Shown here: piece after piece, positions 1 through 8,466 of the stretch
Layout of the letters: each line of letters starts with the position of its first letter
Position numbering within the stretch: position 1 is the stretch's first letter
Assembly: GCA_045576655.1 (NCBI GenBank)
Contig: JAZNGW010000001.1
Location: forward strand, 1-55,097
Direction: 5' to 3'
Source of the DNA: RGIG8745 sp045576655
GTDB lineage: Bacteria > Bacteroidota > Bacteroidia > Bacteroidales > Bacteroidaceae
Length of the DNA: 55,097 nt
Translations under genes and position numbers: made by a program
Notes under the pieces: model-generated
The model's input: the letters and a program-made list of their open reading frames with translations, nothing else
Told to the model about the DNA's origin: nothing
Database searches by the model: none

Positions 1-76
1 AGATTTAATTATTAACTTTTAATTTTTAACTTAAAGGCTGCGTTCCGTTCTTTACTTAGTAGAACACCCATATATT

Positions 77-97
77 GGGCGGGCAAACCCCGCCCCT
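77..97. repeat. GC-rich intergenic inverted repeat
   Basis: GGGCGGG at 77-83 can pair with CCCGCCC at 89-95 and is followed by CTAC. It belongs to the same style of short palindromes ending in CTAC/GTAG that recur at 14.2, 16.3 and 16.6 kb. The rest of 1-150 is AT-rich and holds no gene that I can support. Confidence 0.5.
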
Positions 98-151
98 ACG
101 GGTAAACATACATATTTGAGCTTTTAGCTCTTGTTCTCTTATCATCGAATA

Positions 152-295
152 CCGCCAATTTTCGTACATCGAGAGCAAGTCGACTGAAAGTTCACGTCCG
201 TTGGGGCGTGGACTATTCTATACTTGCAGATGTACAGGTCACTTGGCGGTAACCGGATGATAAGGCAAGTAAACGAATGGTTTCACGCCTTTTTT
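152..295 (+). ncRNA. Structured RNA candidate (riboswitch-like leader or small RNA)
   Basis: Four stems nest inside one another: CCGCCAA 152-158 with TTGGCGG 243-249; GTACATC 164-170 with GATGTAC 229-235; GCAAGT 175-180 with ACTTGC 222-227; and CACGTCC 193-199 with GGGCGTG 204-210 around a GTTG loop. A competing fold is also visible. GGCGTG 205-210 can pair with CACGCC 284-289, which is followed by six T, and ACTTGC 222-227 can pair with a second GCAAGT at 265-270. This two-state design, ending 16 bases before the lipoprotein start at 312, suggests a regulated terminator or riboswitch. It could also be an independent RNA. I do not recognise the family and no exact -7 box was found; CATATTTG at 111-118 is closest. 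Confidence 0.6.
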
Positions 296-311
296 CATTT
301 ACATAAATTTA

Positions 312-1187
312 ATGAAGACTTCAAGAACTTTATTGGGGATTGCGTGTTGCATGATGTTAGCATCGTGCAGCACAATAAAAGACAAAACCTATTGCGTCAC
401 CTATCAATCGGTGAGAATGAAGTATGCACAGCCAACACCGGAGAATCCTATTCCCGAAGAGGCAAAGATTGCTGTTGGCTACACAATTTCAACCGACGGC
501 AAACTTACAGCATTGGTCTATAACAGGACCGACGAGATTATGACTATTGACCAGACGTTATCTTTCTTCGTCAACAGCGACGGGAAATCCACATCATACT
601 ACGACCCTACGGTGCGCACAACTTCAACGACTGACCTTTCGTCGTCCACCAAAGGCGCGTCAGTGAATCTCGGCGCCATAGCAGGGGCTTTCGGCATTGG
701 CGGTGCATTAGGCCAGATAGCAAATGGGATAAATGTAGGAGGTTCGGGCACATCGGGCCAATCTGTCACTGAAGCCACTTACGTTTCCGACCAGCCTCGT
801 GTCTCGCTTGCTCCAAGAAGCAATGCAGCAATGTCAAAAGTCTTTGATGTTGCAGGTCTTGCATCTCCTGCAGAAGACAACAGAGAAATAGCCTTACTAC
901 AACTGACACAACAAGAATCGCCTTGCCGTTTCAGCGTTTGCATTACATATTCATTTGACGGCGGTGAAACATTCGACAAACTCATAACAGACTTCTATGT
1001 TGAGTCATACATCAACGTGCCGTTGAAGTCGGAAGGTATGGTAAATGATGCACTAAAGACCGTCACTCATAGCAAACCAAACTTATACAATACACCGTGG
1101 TGGAATATATGGTTACGAAATAAGAAGAGTAAAGGGCCTAATAGTACTTGCGCATTTGCTAATGGAATTATTTACGATTACCAATAA
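312..1187 (+). CDS. Unknown lipoprotein, first of a two-gene unit
   Basis: The 291-residue product begins with a lipoprotein signal peptide: a hydrophobic segment followed by lipobox L-A-S-C with the acylated Cys at residue 19. It is therefore expected on the outer membrane or in the periplasm. The middle (about residues 115-150) is glycine-rich and hydrophobic (AGAFGIGGALG and similar), like a membrane-associated or flexible segment; the C-terminal third contains several aromatic residues. I recognise no catalytic motif or named domain. The ATG at 312 was chosen because it gives a complete signal peptide; a longer overlapping frame from 224 has no such support. The gene lies directly downstream of the structured RNA candidate, which may control it. 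The next lipoprotein gene starts 11 bp after its stop, so the two are probably co-transcribed. Confidence 0.8.
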   Translation: MKTSRTLLGIACCMMLASCSTIKDKTYCVTYQSVRMKYAQPTPENPIPEEAKIAVGYTISTDGKLTALVYNRTDEIMTIDQTLSFFVNSDGKSTSYYDPTVRTTSTTDLSSSTKGASVNLGAIAGAFGIGGALGQIANGINVGGSGTSGQSVTEATYVSDQPRVSLAPRSNAAMSKVFDVAGLASPAEDNREIALLQLTQQESPCRFSVCITYSFDGGETFDKLITDFYVESYINVPLKSEGMVNDALKTVTHSKPNLYNTPWWNIWLRNKKSKGPNSTCAFANGIIYDYQ

Positions 1188-1198
1188 AACCAAACGTC

Positions 1199-2053
1199 AT
1201 GAAGAATATAACATATACCCTGCTTGTGTGTTTGATAACTCTAAGTATGTTTTCTTGTGTTACAGGAAGACAAAAACTGACAATACACGGCGCTCCAGGG
1301 ACCGAAATCTACAAGGTTGGCAGAAACGAAGAATTAGAAAAAATTGGTACAATAGACGAATCCGGAAAAACAAAAATATCCACATCCAGAAGGAGATACC
1401 TCTCTTACCTAATAGCTAAAGATTTTAATACCAATAAACTACGTCCGTTCGGAATTGATTATGAATACAGTAGTTTGCAAGGGCAAATCATATTAACGAG
1501 TGTTCCTACATTAGGACTTGGCGCTCTTTTTTATGCCGAATATTTGTCATCGGATCAAAACCTAAATTGTTATCAATACCTTAAGCATCAACATATAGAC
1601 CCTTACATTCCTAATGCGGAATATGCCAACACTGGCGAAAGGAGACCTTTGTTAGGCACAAGAACTAAACAAACAAGCACTGCGGAATCTTCTTCCACGT
1701 CAAGACTGCTCCGTAGCGATTATGCCAAACAGGCGGAAGGCGACTACACAGGAAAAGGCAAACTCTTCTTAGACGGCGAAACTATTGAGAACTACAGCAA
1801 TATGACAATAGCCATAGAGCGTATAAACAAAAACACCGTGGCTGTTAATGTGCTTGTTGATGGTTCTGAGGCAATATTTGACTCTCCTATGAACTACAAT
1901 GTGGAGAAGACAAACAGCGGAAAATTCATCATGACTTCTGATGACGATGCTTCGTCAACGATAACTATTGACAGTAACAAGCAAGCAAACTATGTCAATC
2001 CTAACGTCGAGATTGACGGAGAAACTTACAAACTGCAAATAACCGCAAAATAA
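1199..2053 (+). CDS. Unknown lipoprotein, second of a two-gene unit
   Basis: The 284-residue product has a hydrophobic leader and lipobox M-F-S-C with Cys20. After a lysine-rich N-terminal part there is a short hydrophobic stretch (about residues 95-115). The last 100 residues alternate polar and hydrophobic positions and begin with a G-x-Y-T-G-x-G motif. They resemble the calycin-like beta-barrel domains common in Bacteroidales lipoproteins, but this is inferred from pattern only. The 11-bp gap to the preceding lipoprotein gene and the shared strand point to one operon and a joint role at the cell envelope. The substrate or partner is unknown. Confidence 0.75.
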   Translation: MKNITYTLLVCLITLSMFSCVTGRQKLTIHGAPGTEIYKVGRNEELEKIGTIDESGKTKISTSRRRYLSYLIAKDFNTNKLRPFGIDYEYSSLQGQIILTSVPTLGLGALFYAEYLSSDQNLNCYQYLKHQHIDPYIPNAEYANTGERRPLLGTRTKQTSTAESSSTSRLLRSDYAKQAEGDYTGKGKLFLDGETIENYSNMTIAIERINKNTVAVNVLVDGSEAIFDSPMNYNVEKTNSGKFIMTSDDDASSTITIDSNKQANYVNPNVEIDGETYKLQITAK

Positions 2054-2134
2054 CGGAGTCGACAAAAAGAGTTTTATACAAAAGTTCTTTATGTTCTTTT
2101 ACATTGGTGTCCAATAAAACGTTTTTGACTGCAT

Positions 2135-2175
2135 AAAAAAAGGCTGATTCCTTTTCCAGGATTCAGCCCTTTTGG
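2135..2175. terminator. Bidirectional terminator hairpin
   Basis: GGCTGATTCC at 2142-2151 pairs with GGATTCAGCC at 2159-2168 (one mismatch). An A-run precedes it and a T-run follows, so it can end both the lipoprotein operon from the left and the helicase gene from the right. Confidence 0.75.
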
Positions 2176-2212
2176 GGTATCGAGTTATATCGTTTCACTT
2201 ATCACCTTTGAT

Positions 2213-5200
2213 TCATGGCTGTGGACTAACATATCCGCCTTCATTCTTGGCGTAATCAATCAGTCGGCTGAACACGGGGCTTTCGGAGAGGAGCGCAGCG
2301 TTGCCGACAAGGTAGAGATGCTCCATAGCACGGGTCATCGCCACGTTGAGTTTGCGGTCAATCAGGGCGCCGTCCTCCACAAAGGTATTGCTACAGAGAA
2401 AATTGAGTTGGTAGCGCTGACGGATGGTGAAGCCATAGATTATCACCTTGCGTTGGGAGCCCTGGTAACGCTCCACTGTGTCGATGCTGATACGTGTCAA
2501 ATCAGGTATGCCGTATTTTGCCAAAGCGCTACGCACTGCCGCTATCTGGTTGCGATAAGGGACAATAACGCCTATGGTTTCATTGGCATCAAAGGATGAG
2601 AAATATTTGCGGTAGGCACTGAAGGATATTTGTGCAATAACATCCGCCTCCGGCATATTGACTCGGTCGGAAAGGGAGGAGCCGGATGAAGGAACATTGA
2701 CAAATGCCACCCTGACTGAATCGACCAAATTGTCAATAGTCAAGTCGTCAGATGTGCCATTTAAAGAAGTCACCTGATGTGGCAGAGGTACTACGCTGAG
2801 GCGCTTCTGATAGAACATCTCATTAGGGAAACTGGCTATCTCCTCGTGCATACGTCCATGACTTGTAAGCATGTGGCACAAGAGAGGATTGGTTTTATGG
2901 CGGTTGTAGAGGCGTTCGAATAGCGACAAACGGCAATCATCCAAACCTATCTCGTGGAGCAGAGGTTCTGCCACAACCGATTCTTCGGCATCTTGCTGCA
3001 CCACGGCAGGGAGTTGCTTGTGGTCGCCTATAAAGACAAACTTACGTATGCTTGGTGCGCCGTCTGTAAGGACGGACAACAGCCCTATTATGTGAGGTTC
3101 GAGTATCTGCGACGCCTCATCGACAATGGCCAAAGAGAAGGTCTTGAGTTTGAAGAGTTCGGAATGGGCATTTATGGAGCTCGTTGTGCCGGCATAGACG
3201 CGTGTAGATGAGAGCAGCCGGCGAAGTTCGTCCTTATTGGTAATGCCACGCACTTTGGATTCGAGCAGATGGCCACGACACTCTTCGCTACAAGTGAGCG
3301 CACCACCCACTCGGATGAAATCAATGCCTTCATGAATGAGCTTGCTGCAAATCTCATCGACGGCACGGTTGGTATAGGACAGGAGAAGCACGGATGAGTC
3401 GGGATCTGTCAGTTCCTCCTTCAGCGTATTCAACATTCCGTAAGAAGTCTTGCCCGTTCCTGGCGGGCCTACAATTAGGAAGAAGTCCTGTGCCTGCTTC
3501 ACCCTTAGCATCAAATCATTGAACCGTTCGCCATAGTCGCCTCTTAAACACTTATCCTTGTCAATACGAGGTTCGCGTTGCAAGAGCAAAAGGTCGCGCC
3601 GGTCCTGCGCCGTTGTCAGGAATGAATACAAACCCCGCATGAGGGATGTCACCGACGACTCGAAATAGTCATGCTCAATGCACCACACATCGCCTTGCTG
3701 CATGAAGAAAACTTTTGCATTTGACTGCGGAGAACGCAAACGCAGGACAACAGTTTCGGTTGTAATATCTTCTATGCTGCATCGGAACACCATCGTGCGG
3801 CGCAAGTCGGGCACCTCGCCACTTTTATATGCGTAAAGCACTACAATATCACCCTTACGGAAGTTTGTGGCATCAGCCGAAACGGCCTGATCGGCACGCA
3901 GTTCCAGCACCTCCACCGATTCAGAACAGTCCTCATCGATCGAAGCGATGTGCAGATTGCAGTAGATGCTGCCCGACATCACTTTCTCCTCAAGCGTTTC
4001 ATGCCACTTGGAAGCAAAGCCGGAACCGTCGCGCGAAGGCGAGCCTATCTTGCCAAGAAGGTGCTCCGTCATTACGAACCTTAACATACGAAAGAAATAG
4101 GCCTGTTCAAGTTGCGACGCACATTTAATGGGATTCAGGAGTCCCTCTATCTGAGGCTTTGTGTATCTTTCCCACAGCACTCCCCTAACCTTGTCGACAT
4201 TAAGCGACTCGGCTGTTATCCCCCTCAGTATACGCTCTGCCAAATCAGTCTGCGCCATCTCTGTCTCCATCCACACTATGCGGTTGCGCATCTGAATGGA
4301 ACGGAAAAGCAATAACGGGGCAGGTCCCAATCCGAGAAGTCCTTTGGAGTACTTTGAATAGAGCAAATAGGCATTAGCATTCTTCTTACCGAAATTATAG
4401 TGAAGAATCGCCATATACATTATCATCTGTGCGTAGTGCTTGGTCTGAGGGTTCGGCACTTCAGGGTCGGGGTTTGGCGGAAACGCACCTTTGCCGGACT
4501 TCTGCTCCATCAGTACGGAATAATCCAGTTGGAGAAAGTCCATACGTCCCTGCAGACCTAATGGTTCGCAGAAAAAAGAAGGCTCGGTGATGGCAAGGCT
4601 CCGATTGAGAGCACCCACCTCGGCGAGCCCTTCACCACTCAGCAAGGAATTGATATTATCGAACTGCCTCTTTGCTTCTGCATGGAAACCGTCGCTCAAC
4701 TCCGAGGTTGAAATCTGCAATGCATTGCGCTGAAAAAACTCAACAGCACAATCCTTGTAACCGCATCTCTTATCCTCTGGCAGTAAAGCGTTGTCGAGCA
4801 ACAGACTTGCGAAATTACCCAAAATCATTGGCTCTGACGATTCGTTAGGTTTCAGGCGGTTAAGCAGATATGTATAGGGAGAATCGCCATAATGCTCCAG
4901 GCATGCGGCAATGGACGACACATCCACAAGAACATCAGGTTCAAGTATTATAAGTTCAGGCATCCACACATCGTCAACTATGCGCACTGCCACAAGATTC
5001 AGTTGCATGCGCTCCTTCAGGAGAGGAACGATATAGGTCCAATCGCCACCTTGAAGATACTGATTTTTGCCGGTGTAGCACACCTTTCTCTCTACTGGTT
5101 CGGAAGAATCGTCTACGACATAGATATACTCTTCATCCCATTTATTCACCATCACACGCACACAATCAGACTTGCGAGTTACGGCAACAGATTTGCGCGC

Positions 5201-5716
5201 CCTCCTCGGATATCGCTCCTCCAGCGACAAAGGCACAGGTTCAGCATAAACAGCTTCAATGAAGCTGCATATCGCTTTCATATCGTGCAGCAGATACTTA
5301 TGCAGTTCCTTTTCCTGTTCACGAGTGCAGCCTTGCTTGTTATCGTTGTCAAAGAGACGGTGCAACCTTATGCGCGCGTCATTCACAGATCGCTGCAGGG
5401 CGTCAGGCAAGGCGTACTCCTGTGCAAGATGGTTGATTTTAGCAAACAAGCCAGGCAGTTTCAGACGCTCAAACTCAACCTTTTGGGCAACCGCCTGACT
5501 GAGCACCTTATGGAAGACACGGTAGGACGCCATCACGTCAGAAGAATCAGCAACAGCGTCGCTGACACAACGATAGAAGTCGGATGCCGTGGCATAATAC
5601 CTGCACGCCGAATTACACATCTCTTGTCCTGTCTCGTGTTTCATGGCTTCAACTACCTCCTTTGGGATGCAAAAAGTGCCGACTCGGTCAGAATCACTTC
5701 TAGTAGGTCGGCACAC
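2213..5716 (-). CDS. PD-(D/E)XK nuclease fused to superfamily 1 (Dna2/Upf1-type) helicase
   Basis: The product has 1167 residues. The C-terminal half carries SF1 helicase motifs: Walker A GPPGTGKT (about 750), Walker B IVDEAS (about 865), GDHKQLP motif III (about 897), the YQGSQ motif V region (about 1080) and VAMTRA motif VI (about 1125). The middle carries a Cas4/RecB-like nuclease signature, GRMDF then EQK about ten residues later (near 392-402), matching the D...ExK metal-binding core. Families with this layout process DNA ends or flaps; the specific role here is unknown. The N-terminal 350 residues are unassigned and Cys-containing. An alternative start at Met25 (5644) is possible. It follows gyrB on the same strand with a 52-bp gap and no obvious promoter, so read-through from gyrB is likely. 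Confidence 0.85.
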   Translation of the reverse strand: MCRPTRSDSDRVGTFCIPKEVVEAMKHETGQEMCNSACRYYATASDFYRCVSDAVADSSDVMASYRVFHKVLSQAVAQKVEFERLKLPGLFAKINHLAQEYALPDALQRSVNDARIRLHRLFDNDNKQGCTREQEKELHKYLLHDMKAICSFIEAVYAEPVPLSLEERYPRRARKSVAVTRKSDCVRVMVNKWDEEYIYVVDDSSEPVERKVCYTGKNQYLQGGDWTYIVPLLKERMQLNLVAVRIVDDVWMPELIILEPDVLVDVSSIAACLEHYGDSPYTYLLNRLKPNESSEPMILGNFASLLLDNALLPEDKRCGYKDCAVEFFQRNALQISTSELSDGFHAEAKRQFDNINSLLSGEGLAEVGALNRSLAITEPSFFCEPLGLQGRMDFLQLDYSVLMEQKSGKGAFPPNPDPEVPNPQTKHYAQMIMYMAILHYNFGKKNANAYLLYSKYSKGLLGLGPAPLLLFRSIQMRNRIVWMETEMAQTDLAERILRGITAESLNVDKVRGVLWERYTKPQIEGLLNPIKCASQLEQAYFFRMLRFVMTEHLLGKIGSPSRDGSGFASKWHETLEEKVMSGSIYCNLHIASIDEDCSESVEVLELRADQAVSADATNFRKGDIVVLYAYKSGEVPDLRRTMVFRCSIEDITTETVVLRLRSPQSNAKVFFMQQGDVWCIEHDYFESSVTSLMRGLYSFLTTAQDRRDLLLLQREPRIDKDKCLRGDYGERFNDLMLRVKQAQDFFLIVGPPGTGKTSYGMLNTLKEELTDPDSSVLLLSYTNRAVDEICSKLIHEGIDFIRVGGALTCSEECRGHLLESKVRGITNKDELRRLLSSTRVYAGTTSSINAHSELFKLKTFSLAIVDEASQILEPHIIGLLSVLTDGAPSIRKFVFIGDHKQLPAVVQQDAEESVVAEPLLHEIGLDDCRLSLFERLYNRHKTNPLLCHMLTSHGRMHEEIASFPNEMFYQKRLSVVPLPHQVTSLNGTSDDLTIDNLVDSVRVAFVNVPSSGSSLSDRVNMPEADVIAQISFSAYRKYFSSFDANETIGVIVPYRNQIAAVRSALAKYGIPDLTRISIDTVERYQGSQRKVIIYGFTIRQRYQLNFLCSNTFVEDGALIDRKLNVAMTRAMEHLYLVGNAALLSESPVFSRLIDYAKNEGGYVSPQP

Positions 5717-5768
5717 AAATATATGTAAGAATTATAAATTTTTATTCACCAATCGTCCATGCCTTGGT

Positions 5769-7745
5769 TTAAGCGTCAATGTTTGCATAAGTAGCATTAC
5801 GCTCAATAAACTCGCGACGCGGCGGAACATCGTCGCCCATAAGAATGGAGAACGTGCGGTCTGCCTCAGCAGCATCATCAATAGTCACCTGCTTGAGCAG
5901 ACGAGTCTCTGGATTCATTGTTGTCTCCCAAAGCTGCTCAGGATTCATTTCACCAAGACCTTTGTAGCGCTGAGTACGGATGCTGCCCTCGTTGCCATCG
6001 CCATAAGTAGCGATAAATCTCTGACGGTCCACTTCCTCATAGCAGTACTCTGAAATCTTACCCTTAGAGCAGAGGTAGAGAGGAGGGTTGGCAATATAAA
6101 GACGTCCGTCCTGAATGAGTTCCGGCATATAGCGATAGAAGAGTGTCATCAAGAGTGTGTCGATGTGAGCGCCATCGACATCGGCATCGGTCATGATGAT
6201 AATCTTGTGATAACGAAGTTTATCATAGTTTGCGGCCTTGCTGTCAGTTTCGTCAAGTCCGAAACGAACGCCGAGAGCCTGGATGATATTGTTCACTTCT
6301 TCGTGTTCAAATGCCTTGTGCCACATTGTGCGCTCCACGTTGAATATCTTACCGCGGATAGGAAGGATTGCCTGGAAGTGGCGGTCGCGCCCCTGCTTTG
6401 CAGAACCTCCCGCAGAGTCTCCCTCGACAATGAACATTTCGCAGTTTGCAGCATCCTTGTCTGAGCAGTCGGCAAGCTTGCCAGGGAGTCCGCCTCCTGT
6501 CATAGGGCTCTTGCGCTGCACACTCTCGCGAGCCTTTCGCGCTGCAACACGAGCTGTAGCAGCAAGCACCACCTTGTCGACAATCATCTTGGCTTCCTTT
6601 GGATGCTCCTCAAGATAGTTGGTGAGAGCCTCACCCACGGCAGAGTTCACCGCACCCGAAACTTCGCTGTTTCCGAGTTTCGTCTTTGTCTGCCCCTCGA
6701 ACTGCGGTTCTGCCACCTTTACAGAAATCACGGCTGTCAATCCTTCGCGGAAGTCCTCGCCGCTAATCTCGATCTTCTGCTTCTCAAGTTTCTCAAGCAC
6801 CTTTGTGTCCTCGGCATACTTCTTCAGCACACGAGTAAGTGCCGAACGGAATCCTGCAAGGTGAGTACCGCCTTCGATTGTATTGATATTATTGACGTAC
6901 GAATGGAGATTCTCGCTGTACGAAGTGTTGTACATAATAGCGATTTCGATTGGCACGTTCTGCTTTTCCGTGTTCAAGTAAACAACATCATTAAAGAGCG
7001 GAGTGCGAGTCGCATCTATGTAGCGAACGAAGTCCTTGAGTCCGCCTTCAGAATAGAACACATCCTTGCGTATGCCTTCAAAGCCCATAGCTTCGTTGAC
7101 ATCAAGACGCATGTCGGTGAGCGTGATTGTTATGCCGGCATTAAGATAAGCCAACTCACGCATACGGTTAGCGAGGATGTCGTACTTGTATGTAGTTGTG
7201 ATGAAGATGCTCTTGTCCGGCCAGAACTGCTGACGCGTACCTCGAAGCTCTGTCTCGCCTACAGTCTTAACATCATAAAGAGGTTTTCCGCAAGCATATT
7301 CCTGCTGATAAACTTTACCATCGCGATACACCTGAGAAAGCATGCGTGTAGACAGACCGTTCACACAGCTCACACCCACTCCGTGAAGTCCTCCGGACAC
7401 CTTGTAAGAGCCTTTATCGAACTTACCACCGGCATGGAGCACTGTCATAACGACTTCCAACGCCGAACGATGCTCTTTTTCGTGCATATCGACAGGGATA
7501 CCACGTCCGTTATCCTGAACCGTGATCGAGTTATCCTCGTTAATAGTCACTTCTATATGTGTACAAAAGCCTGCAAGAGCTTCGTCGATGGAGTTGTCGA
7601 CCACCTCATAAACGAGGTGATGCAGACCTTTTTCGCCTATATCACCTATATACATGGCAGGGCGCTTACGCACTGCCTCCAATCCTTCCAGGACTTGGAT
7701 ATTACTCGCCGAATAATTTTCTTCGTTATTAAGTATTTCGTCCAT
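5769..7745 (-). CDS. gyrB: DNA gyrase subunit B
   Basis: GyrB is the ATPase subunit of type IIA topoisomerase that supercoils DNA together with GyrA. The 658-residue product has the GHKL ATPase domain (EVVDNSIDEA and DNGRGIPVD near the N-terminus). It also has the TOPRIM domain with EGDSAGGSA (about 440) and DADVDGAHI (about 520), and the C-terminal QRYKGLGEM motif. It is the standard-length form without the large insertion of enterobacterial GyrB. The start at 7745 (MDEIL) was preferred over an upstream in-frame Met at 7772 because it follows the -7 box at 7770-7777 by a normal leader. Neighbours are rpsT upstream and the nuclease-helicase downstream. No gyrA is in the window. Confidence 0.97.
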   Translation of the reverse strand: MDEILNNEENYSASNIQVLEGLEAVRKRPAMYIGDIGEKGLHHLVYEVVDNSIDEALAGFCTHIEVTINEDNSITVQDNGRGIPVDMHEKEHRSALEVVMTVLHAGGKFDKGSYKVSGGLHGVGVSCVNGLSTRMLSQVYRDGKVYQQEYACGKPLYDVKTVGETELRGTRQQFWPDKSIFITTTYKYDILANRMRELAYLNAGITITLTDMRLDVNEAMGFEGIRKDVFYSEGGLKDFVRYIDATRTPLFNDVVYLNTEKQNVPIEIAIMYNTSYSENLHSYVNNINTIEGGTHLAGFRSALTRVLKKYAEDTKVLEKLEKQKIEISGEDFREGLTAVISVKVAEPQFEGQTKTKLGNSEVSGAVNSAVGEALTNYLEEHPKEAKMIVDKVVLAATARVAARKARESVQRKSPMTGGGLPGKLADCSDKDAANCEMFIVEGDSAGGSAKQGRDRHFQAILPIRGKIFNVERTMWHKAFEHEEVNNIIQALGVRFGLDETDSKAANYDKLRYHKIIIMTDADVDGAHIDTLLMTLFYRYMPELIQDGRLYIANPPLYLCSKGKISEYCYEEVDRQRFIATYGDGNEGSIRTQRYKGLGEMNPEQLWETTMNPETRLLKQVTIDDAAEADRTFSILMGDDVPPRREFIERNATYANIDA

Positions 7746-7769
7746 TTTAGAAATGTTCTTTAATAGCAA

Positions 7770-7800
7770 CAAATTTAGTCATTTTTCGCGAATTTACGAA
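7770..7800 (-). promoter_or_regulatory. gyrB promoter
   Basis: On the minus strand TAAATTTG (7770-7777) matches the Bacteroidetes -7 consensus TAnnTTTG. Nineteen bases upstream lies TTCG, one mismatch from the -33 TTTG. Confidence 0.65.
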
Positions 7801-7877
7801 AACAAAACTCCACTATTTTGGCATAAAAACAAATTTGTTCACAACTCGCAAATTCGCACATCAGAAAGCACAAAAAC

Positions 7878-7906
7878 AAAGCCGGACTTCTTGCGAAATC
7901 CGGCCG
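7878..7906 (-). terminator. Terminator after rpsT
   Basis: GCCGGA...TCCGGC (7881-7904) forms a stem with additional inner pairs. On the minus strand it is followed by CTTTGTTTTTG, consistent with an intrinsic terminator between rpsT and the gyrB promoter. Confidence 0.7.
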
Positions 7907-7933
7907 TTATGCTATGACAAATAAATGTTTTAA

Positions 7934-8188
7934 TTAGGCAAGCTTAGCAACAAACTTCATTGCACCAGACTTGAGGTTTGCAGCCTTCTTCCAGTGAATC
8001 ATGTTCTTCTTTGCCAATTTATCTAACATCTTCTGTACCTTTGGAAGCATTTCTTCTGCTACTGCCTTCTCCTTAGCAGCACGGAGCTTGCGAAGAGCGC
8101 TACGCATAGTCTTTGCATAGTAGCGATTGTGCAATCTCTTCTTCTCTGTCTGACGAATACGCTTAAGAGCTGATTTGTGGTTTGCCAT
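7934..8188 (-). CDS. rpsT: 30S ribosomal protein S20
   Basis: S20 binds 16S rRNA early in 30S assembly. The 84-residue, very basic product has the family N-terminus (MANHKSALKRIRQ) and the long alpha-helical Lys/Arg/Ala-rich body typical of S20, at the usual length. It lies 57 bp downstream of tRNA-Glu on the same strand and has no separate consensus promoter in that gap. Co-transcription from the tRNA promoter, with partial termination at the small hairpin between them, is likely. Confidence 0.96.
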   Translation of the reverse strand: MANHKSALKRIRQTEKKRLHNRYYAKTMRSALRKLRAAKEKAVAEEMLPKVQKMLDKLAKKNMIHWKKAANLKSGAMKFVAKLA

Positions 8189-8230
8189 TTTCTTATATTA
8201 TCTTTTTTAAATTTCTATATTTAAACAAAT

Positions 8231-8244
8231 TGCCCTTTCGGGCA
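8231..8244 (-). terminator. Small hairpin between tRNA-Glu and rpsT
   Basis: TGCCC TTTC GGGCA is a 5-bp stem with a 4-base loop directly after the tRNA 3' end. The following minus-strand sequence ATTTGTTT is only a weak T-tract, so it may be a leaky terminator or a processing signal. Confidence 0.5.
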
Positions 8245-8245
8245 G

Positions 8246-8320
8246 TGGTAGTCCCTAGGAGAGTCGAACTCCTCTTTAGAGAATGAAAATCTCTCGTCCT
8301 AACCGATAGACGAAGGGACC
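8246..8320 (-). tRNA. tRNA-Glu (anticodon TTC)
   Basis: The minus strand folds as a full cloverleaf. The acceptor 5' strand GGTCCCT (from 8320) pairs with AGGGACT. The anticodon arm AGAGA-TTTTCAT-TCTCT gives anticodon TTC, and the T arm contains GTTCGA. Discriminator A is at 8249 and an encoded CCA occupies 8246-8248. Confidence 0.97.
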
Positions 8321-8372
8321 AGCCTGTGGCATTTAGCCGAGCAACAGAGCGTTTGTTTCTCAATTGCGGTTG

Positions 8373-8403
8373 CAAAGGTAGCGACTTTATTTTAACCACC
8401 AAA
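8373..8403 (-). promoter_or_regulatory. Promoter of tRNA-Glu / rpsT
   Basis: On the minus strand TTTG (8400-8403), a 19-bp spacer and TACCTTTG (8373-8380) make an exact match to the Bacteroidetes -33/-7 promoter. It lies about 50 bp upstream of the mature tRNA. Confidence 0.85.
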
Positions 8404-8466
8404 ACTTTTCGCTTCTTTTTTTTCAAAAAAATCACGTTTTTGATTCAGCAGAGCCTTTTTCTACGT

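Noticed and set aside
224..523. 99-codon plus-strand frame overlapping the first lipoprotein
   Set aside because: It starts inside the structured RNA and overlaps the lipoprotein gene, which has a clear lipobox in another frame.
4892..5728. 278-codon plus-strand frame opposite the nuclease-helicase gene
   Set aside because: It is a shadow of the large minus-strand gene; no domain or signal peptide is present.
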